Part shown: positions 13,417 through 17,587 of the stretch, in pieces | How positions within the stretch are numbered: the stretch's first letter is position 1 | How the letters are laid out: every line of letters starts with the position of its first letter | Source: CAZEHO01 sp964511945 | Lineage (GTDB): Bacteria; Actinomycetota; Acidimicrobiia; Spongiisociales; UBA11373 | Assembly (NCBI GenBank): GCA_964511945.1 | Contig: CAZEHO010000046.1 | Span: 1-17,587 of the forward strand | DNA length: 17,587 bases | Direction of reading: 5' to 3' | The notes under the pieces: model-generated | Told to the model about the DNA's origin: nothing | What the model saw: only the letters and a program-made list of their open reading frames with translations | Database searches by the model: none | Made by a program: the position numbers and the translations under genes

Positions 13417-15840
13417 CACGACGTCGACCGTCACGGTGGTCCCCTCCGCTGCGATCGGCAGCGTGGTGCCGTCGACGGGAGTCCCGTTCACCACGATCCC
13501 CGGAGTCTCGGTCGATGAACGGCGCACCGTGATCTCGTATTCGGCCCCGCGGTACCGGCGCCGGGCCCGGTAGCCGGTCCAGCTGGAGGGGATGACCGGG
13601 TCGACGATCAGCCCACCGTGGTCGGGCCGGATCCCGAGGATCCACTGAGTGATCGCCACGTAGTTCCACGCCGCGGTGCCGGTGAGCCACGAGTTCTTCG
13701 CCTCGCCGTGGGTGGGAGCGTCCGGCCCGGCGATCATCTGGGCGTAGACGTACGGCTCGCTGCGGTGCACTCCCGAGATGGCCTCCCTGGCCGATGGATT
13801 GATCTTCCAGTACCACTCGAATGCCCGGTCACCCTCACCCAGGATGGCGGCGGCGATCATCGCCCACGGGTTGGTGTGGCAGAAGATTCCCCCGTTCTCC
13901 TTGTAGCCGGGCGGGTACGAAGAGATCTCGCCCAGCTCGAGCCGGTACGACGTGAACGGCGGTCGGACCAGTGCAATGCCGTGGGCCGAGTCGAGGCGAT
14001 CCTCCACCGCATCCAGTGCGGCCGCCGCTCGTCCGTCCTCCACTCCGATGCCCGCCATGACGCACATCCCTTGCGGCTCGAGAAAGATCTGTCCTTCCGG
14101 AGCATCCCGGGTTCCCAATGCGGTGCCGTGGGCGTCGTATGCCCGCAGGAACCACTCGCCGTCCCATCCTGCGGCGTCGACTGCGGCGGTCATGGCGGCC
14201 ACCGACTCGTCCAGTTCGGCCGCCTCGCCATCGTGTCCCATGAAGCGGGCAAGTGCCGCCATCCGCCGGCCGGCAAGGACGAACAACCCGGCGATGAACA
14301 CCGACTCCGCAACCAGCCCATCGCCGCTCTGATGGGTCTGGAACGATTCGCCCGGCTCGCTCGAGAAGGTGTTGAGGTTGAGGCAGTCATTCCAGTCGGC
14401 CCTTCCGATGAGCGGCAGCCCGTGCGGACCGAGCCGATCGAGCGTGTACCCGACGGCGCGGCGCAGGTGCTCCCACATCGGCGCTGCAGACCCGGCCCGG
14501 TTCTCGAAGACTGCCTGCTCGTCGAGGATCGAAACGTCGCCGGTCTCGGCGACGTATGCATCGACCGCCAGCACGAGCCACAGTGGATCATCGTTGAAAC
14601 CGCTGCCGACGGCATCGTTGCCTTGTTTGGTGAGCGGTTGGTACTGATGGAAGGCTCCGCCGGAATCGAGCTGGGTGGCGGCAAGATCCAGCAGCCGCTC
14701 GCGGGAGCGTTCCGGCGCCATGTGGACGAACCCCAGGAGATCCTGGTTCGAATCCCGGAAGCCCATGCCCCGTCCGACGCCCGACTCGAACAGGGAGGCC
14801 GATCGGGAGAGGTTGAAGGTGGCCATGCACTGCGCCGCATTCCAGATGTTCACCATGCGGTCGGTGTGCTCGTCCGGGGTCGCCACCGTCAGAACACCGA
14901 GCAGGCCGTCCCAGTGACGTCGCAATTCCCCGAGCGCTGCGTCGACCGCCCCGGGATCCTGGTGTTCGGCGATCACCTCCCGGGCTTGCGCCAGATCGAT
15001 CTTCCCCGGGGCGATGAACTTCCGGTCCTCCGGATTCTCGTGGTACCCGAGGGTGATGACGACATCGCGGACCTCGCCGGCGCCGAGGTCGACGTCGATC
15101 TGGAAGGCGCCGATCGGTGCCCAGCCGTGGGCGACGGAGTTGCGCATCGTGCCGCGGGCAACCCGCAGCGGCTTGTCCCATCCGCGATAGGGCCCGAGGA
15201 AGGCGTCGCGGTCGGTGTCGAATCCGGCTGGCTCAACCGAGGTCGAAAACGATGCGAAGTGGTTGCGGCGCTCGCGGTACTCGGTGACATGGAAGATGGT
15301 CGAACCGTCGACTACGACCTCGCCGGTGTTGAAGTTGCGCTGGAAGTTGGTCTGGTCGTCCCACGCGTCCCAGAGTGCGAACTCGACCACCGGGAAGGCG
15401 GAAATGCGTGCCCGGGTGTCCCGGTGGTTGGTGAGCCGGATGCGCCATGCCTCGAGGTCGGTGCCGAGGGGGACGAGGTAGGTGATCTCACCCTCGATCC
15501 CGTCGCGATGGCCGCCGATGATCGTGTAGCCGAGACCGTGCCGGCACCGGTAGTCGTGAAGTTCGGTCCGGGTCGGCTGCCAGGTGGGCGACCAGAAGCG
15601 TCCGGTGTCACGATCGGCGAGATACACGTAGCGGCCGCCGCTGTCCGCCGGCACATTGTTGTACCGGTATCGGGTGAGGCGTCGCATACGGGCGTCGCGG
15701 TAGAACGAGTATCCGCCGGCGGTATTCGAGATGATGCCGAAGTAGCGCTCGGATCCGAGATAGTTGATCCAGGGGAGCGGGGTATCGGGGCGGTTGATGA
15801 CATACTCCCGCCGCTCATCGTCGAAATGCCCGTAGCGCAT
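13390..15840 (-). CDS. Cellobiose phosphorylase (glycoside hydrolase family 94)
   Basis: An 816-residue cytosolic enzyme that splits cellobiose with phosphate to glucose 1-phosphate and glucose. ATG 15840 has GGAGG 3 nt upstream and gives the family start MRYGHFDDERREYVINRPDT; a reading from 15894 adds 18 basic residues. The N-terminal beta-sandwich contains LPWINYLGS and NTAGGYSFYRDARMRRLTRY. The alpha6/alpha6 barrel has FRDSNQDLLGFVH, FNDDPLWL, then GRADWNDCLNLN holding the general acid Asp (the Asp485 of WND is my choice), GQIFLEPQGMCVMAGIG and SSYPPGYKENGGIFCH, and the C-terminal part includes EAKNSWLTGTAAWNY. Overall it resembles Thermotoga cellobiose phosphorylase closely rather than chitobiose phosphorylase. 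It lies 60 bp after the shikimate-kinase-like gene on the same strand. Related disaccharides are possible substrates. Confidence 0.93.
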   Translation of the reverse strand: MRYGHFDDERREYVINRPDTPLPWINYLGSERYFGIISNTAGGYSFYRDARMRRLTRYRYNNVPADSGGRYVYLADRDTGRFWSPTWQPTRTELHDYRCRHGLGYTIIGGHRDGIEGEITYLVPLGTDLEAWRIRLTNHRDTRARISAFPVVEFALWDAWDDQTNFQRNFNTGEVVVDGSTIFHVTEYRERRNHFASFSTSVEPAGFDTDRDAFLGPYRGWDKPLRVARGTMRNSVAHGWAPIGAFQIDVDLGAGEVRDVVITLGYHENPEDRKFIAPGKIDLAQAREVIAEHQDPGAVDAALGELRRHWDGLLGVLTVATPDEHTDRMVNIWNAAQCMATFNLSRSASLFESGVGRGMGFRDSNQDLLGFVHMAPERSRERLLDLAATQLDSGGAFHQYQPLTKQGNDAVGSGFNDDPLWLVLAVDAYVAETGDVSILDEQAVFENRAGSAAPMWEHLRRAVGYTLDRLGPHGLPLIGRADWNDCLNLNTFSSEPGESFQTHQSGDGLVAESVFIAGLFVLAGRRMAALARFMGHDGEAAELDESVAAMTAAVDAAGWDGEWFLRAYDAHGTALGTRDAPEGQIFLEPQGMCVMAGIGVEDGRAAAALDAVEDRLDSAHGIALVRPPFTSYRLELGEISSYPPGYKENGGIFCHTNPWAMIAAAILGEGDRAFEWYWKINPSAREAISGVHRSEPYVYAQMIAGPDAPTHGEAKNSWLTGTAAWNYVAITQWILGIRPDHGGLIVDPVIPSSWTGYRARRRYRGAEYEITVRRSSTETPGIVVNGTPVDGTTLPIAAEGTTVTVDVVLPPDRGEE

Positions 15841-15900
15841 GTTCCTCCGCCGGTTCGTCCGTCGAACACTGGCGGGCAACCGCACCGGCCGCAAGCCGGA

Positions 15901-16407
15901 TCAGCGGCCGCCGGCGTGCGCGGCTATCCGGGCGGCGATCCGGTCTGGGTACTGCCCCCCGGTGTCGATCCCGATGGATGCGATTCCCGAGAAGATCCCC
16001 CGGCGCCGCCGGTACAGACGCTCGAGGTATTCAGCAGTTCCACCGACGATCGGCCGAAGCGGGTCGCTCTCGGTCCGCTCGACGAGCGTGGCAACCGAAG
16101 TCCGCAGCCAGACCACCTGGTGGCTGCGGAGCAGCTCACGGATCAGCGCCGTGTCGACCGTTGCCGCAGCCGCTGCGACGACGCCCGGGACCGGAGAGGT
16201 CAGGGCGTGCAGGAGGTGTTCGTTCTCGATTCGATGCAGGGCCTCGAGTCCGTGGCCGGCGAGGTACTCGGCGGCGGTCAGGCCGGAGCGCCGCGCGACG
16301 TACTCATCGCTGTCCAGGAATGGGCGCCCGAGGCGGCGGGCCAGCAGCCGACCGACGGTGGTCTTTCCGCTGGCCATCTGGCCGACGAGCACGAGATGAG
16401 GGGACAC
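15901..16407 (-). CDS. Shikimate-kinase-like P-loop kinase with altered substrate site
   Basis: A 168-residue protein of AroK length. GTG 16407 gives VSPHLVLVGQMASGKTTVGR; a reading from 16479 would add 24 residues outside the fold. Walker A GQMASGKTT is at 9-17, Asp32/Asp34 are in LDSD, the lid segment RPIVGG is at 118-123, and Arg136 lies near the end of helix RRRRG. Compared with M. tuberculosis AroK (recalled numbering), Asp34 and Arg136 are kept, but Arg58 is His58 and the shikimate-binding Gly79-Gly80-Gly81 is replaced by an Ala run (78-82). ATP binding therefore looks intact while shikimate binding looks lost. It is followed after 60 bp by cellobiose phosphorylase and is probably in one operon with it, so a sugar or polyol substrate is possible; that is inference. 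There is no clear Shine-Dalgarno; TACATT sits 9 nt before the GTG. Confidence 0.8.
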   Translation of the reverse strand: MSPHLVLVGQMASGKTTVGRLLARRLGRPFLDSDEYVARRSGLTAAEYLAGHGLEALHRIENEHLLHALTSPVPGVVAAAAATVDTALIRELLRSHQVVWLRTSVATLVERTESDPLRPIVGGTAEYLERLYRRRRGIFSGIASIGIDTGGQYPDRIAARIAAHAGGR

Positions 16408-16467
16408 AGCCCGCTCAATGTACGCGTGGCTGCGGGGGAATAAGGCTCCCTCGCTGCGCTCGGTCGC

Positions 16468-16488
16468 GGGAACTGGCAACTGGGAACC
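16468..16488. repeat. Heptanucleotide tandem repeat, GGGAACT type, three units
   Basis: GGGAACT, GGCAACT and GGGAACC follow one another with one mismatch each in the second and third units. They lie in the 242-bp divergent gap 16408-16649 between the kinase-like gene and the LCP gene. The pattern resembles the short heptameric repeats known from cyanobacterial intergenic DNA. Confidence 0.5.
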
Positions 16489-16558
16489 GGCGGCGCGCCG
16501 CTCATCGCAAGGTGGTGGCGCCCGAGTTGCGTGGCTGTGGGCTCTGGGTGGCAGGCCT

Positions 16559-16586
16559 GCTCATTGCTCATTACCGATTGCTCAGG
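16559..16586. repeat. Heptanucleotide tandem repeat, GCTCATT type, four units
   Basis: GCTCATT, GCTCATT, ACCGATT and GCTCAGG are consecutive heptads, the first two identical and the last two degenerate. This second, unrelated heptad array is in the same gap as the GGGAACT array, 70 bp away. After it, TAGCGT (16617-16622) is a possible -10 for the downstream LCP gene. Confidence 0.5.
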
Positions 16587-16649
16587 GAACCTTCACCCGC
16601 AATGTGCGCATCTTGATAGCGTTGGAGCCTCTGGGAGGAGTGTGCAGTT

Positions 16650-17587
16650 GTGAGCAGCGGGAGCGGCAAGACGCCCGCGCGGCCAACTCTCGCCGCACTG
16701 CTCTCTGCCGTCGTCCCCGGTGCCGGTCAGTGGTACGGCGGGCGGCGGCGGGCGGCACTCGTGTTCGGCAGCATCGTTGGTGTGGGTTTTGTCGCCCTTG
16801 TCGTGATGGCGGTGCTCGGGCCGTCCCGACTGCTCCAGATCTTCGTTCAGACCCGCTGGCTCTGGGTGTTGTTCTCCGTCAACCTGGTGCTGCTGGCGGC
16901 ACGGCTCTTCGCCGTGGGCGATGCCTATCGGGGCGAGCGGCGTCGCGGCGGGGCCGGGTCACCGTGGCTGCGGTGGGCCGCTCTCGTCGCCTTGTTCGCC
17001 GTGACTGCGGTTCCCCATATCGTTGTGGCCGACTACTCGCTTCAGGCCATCGACACGCTCGAGACCGTGTTCGTCGACGAGGAACTCGCCCCGATCGAGG
17101 AGCGTAAAGAGGAAGCGATCGCGGCGGGGGTGGACCCTGCCGACTTTGGACCGGTGCTGTCGACGACGACGACCTCGTCCGTGCCGGTCGATTCGGTGTC
17201 CACATCCACGACGGCAGCGACCACGACATCCTCGGTTGTGCTGTGGGACACGGAAAGCGGCTACGACGACATGCCGGACGAGCCGGAGGTGCCGGGAACG
17301 ATCCCGGGCTTCTTCGGTACCGGCGAGTCGATCTTTGCAGACGACCCCGACCGGCTGACCGTGCTGCTCGCCGGTGGTGACGCCGGTCCACAGCGGTGGA
17401 GTCTGCGCACCGATGTCATGATCGTCGCCACGATCGATCGCACTACCAACAAGGCGGCCTTGATCGGGATCTCTCGTGACCTGGTGTGGATCCCCCTCCC
17501 GGCCGGCTTCGCCCAAGCGTTTGTAGATCGCGATCACGCGCTGTGGAACTACAGACACAGACCGCCCGTCACGACGACCACAACGAG
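16650..17587 (+). CDS. LytR-CpsA-Psr (LCP) family protein, 3' end outside window
   Basis: Open from GTG 16650 to the window end (312 codons, no stop), with GGGAGGAG (16633-16640) 9 nt upstream. LCP proteins transfer polyprenyl-phosphate-linked glycopolymers to the cell wall. The N-terminus has PTLAALLSAVVPGAGQWYGG with RRRAALVFG, a motif common before membrane helices in such proteins, then three helices (about 34-56, 66-85, 107-127). A coiled, acidic segment and a Ser/Thr-rich linker (about 165-196) follow. The LCP domain begins near 235: LTVLLAGGDAG, RTDVMIVATIDRTTNKAAL and ISRDLVWIP, with Arg253, Asp255, Arg276 and Asp277 at conserved positions. Most LCP proteins have one helix, so the three-helix N-terminus is unusual. 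The last visible residues turn Thr/Pro-rich (PPVTTTTT), suggesting an insertion within the catalytic domain. Confidence 0.88.
   Translation, partial: MSSGSGKTPARPTLAALLSAVVPGAGQWYGGRRRAALVFGSIVGVGFVALVVMAVLGPSRLLQIFVQTRWLWVLFSVNLVLLAARLFAVGDAYRGERRRGGAGSPWLRWAALVALFAVTAVPHIVVADYSLQAIDTLETVFVDEELAPIEERKEEAIAAGVDPADFGPVLSTTTTSSVPVDSVSTSTTAATTTSSVVLWDTESGYDDMPDEPEVPGTIPGFFGTGESIFADDPDRLTVLLAGGDAGPQRWSLRTDVMIVATIDRTTNKAALIGISRDLVWIPLPAGFAQAFVDRDHALWNYRHRPPVTTTTT

Noticed and set aside
13618..16443. A 941-codon open frame on the plus strand opposite the phosphorylase and kinase-like genes
   Set aside because: It mirrors the codon structure of two well-supported minus-strand genes in GC-rich DNA, is rich in Arg/Gly/Pro/Val without domains, and has no ribosome binding site.
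16418..17107. A 229-codon plus-strand frame over the start of the LCP gene
   Set aside because: It is Arg/Gly-rich, and the other frame from GTG 16650 gives clear membrane helices and an LCP domain.

Overview
This is a high-GC window (GC-rich third codon positions, GTG starts, strong GAGG-type ribosome binding sites beside probable leaderless genes). It most likely comes from an actinobacterium. The Thr/Ser-rich 'TTTT' surface linkers, the lipoprotein and C-terminally anchored multiheme cytochromes and the LytR-CpsA-Psr protein suggest an environmental lineage close to Acidimicrobiia; that placement is inference, because there is no rRNA or marker gene here. I see no tRNA, rRNA, CRISPR array, insertion sequence or phage gene.

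Layout. 1-95: C-terminal tail of an unidentified gene. 203-6352: a redox locus made of a five-heme lipoprotein cytochrome (minus strand), a broken DUF1801 gene (plus), two tandem LysR-type regulators with an ATGA overlap (minus), and a divergent eight-heme cytochrome of the octaheme tetrathionate reductase (OTR) family (plus) with a C-terminal membrane anchor. 6492-7253: an alpha/beta hydrolase. 7276-10404 (minus): a 2-oxoacid:ferredoxin oxidoreductase encoded as two fused polypeptides (ferredoxin-alpha and beta-gamma, 4-nt overlap), followed by a 70-residue membrane protein. 10603-12237 (minus): a polytopic GT-C-like membrane protein, divergent from an RffA/WecE-type sugar aminotransferase (12274-13416). 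13390-16407 (minus): a shikimate-kinase-like protein that has lost key shikimate-binding residues, then a cellobiose phosphorylase (GH94). 16650-17587: the 5' part of a LytR-CpsA-Psr gene that runs off the window.

How the genes may work together. The two cytochromes look like exported, membrane-tethered electron carriers or reductases for a sulfur or nitrogen oxyanion, and the paired LysR regulators between them are the obvious candidate controllers. The ferredoxin-linked 2-oxoacid oxidoreductase and the phosphorolytic cellobiose pathway fit an energy-conserving, partly anaerobic metabolism. The aminotransferase, GT-C-like protein and LCP protein belong to envelope glycan assembly. The most unusual items are the surface-anchored OTR and its neighbourhood, the altered shikimate-kinase-like protein beside the phosphorylase, the compact oxidoreductase fusion, and two divergent promoter regions that each carry a TARTCTA heptamer readable as a -10 element on both strands.
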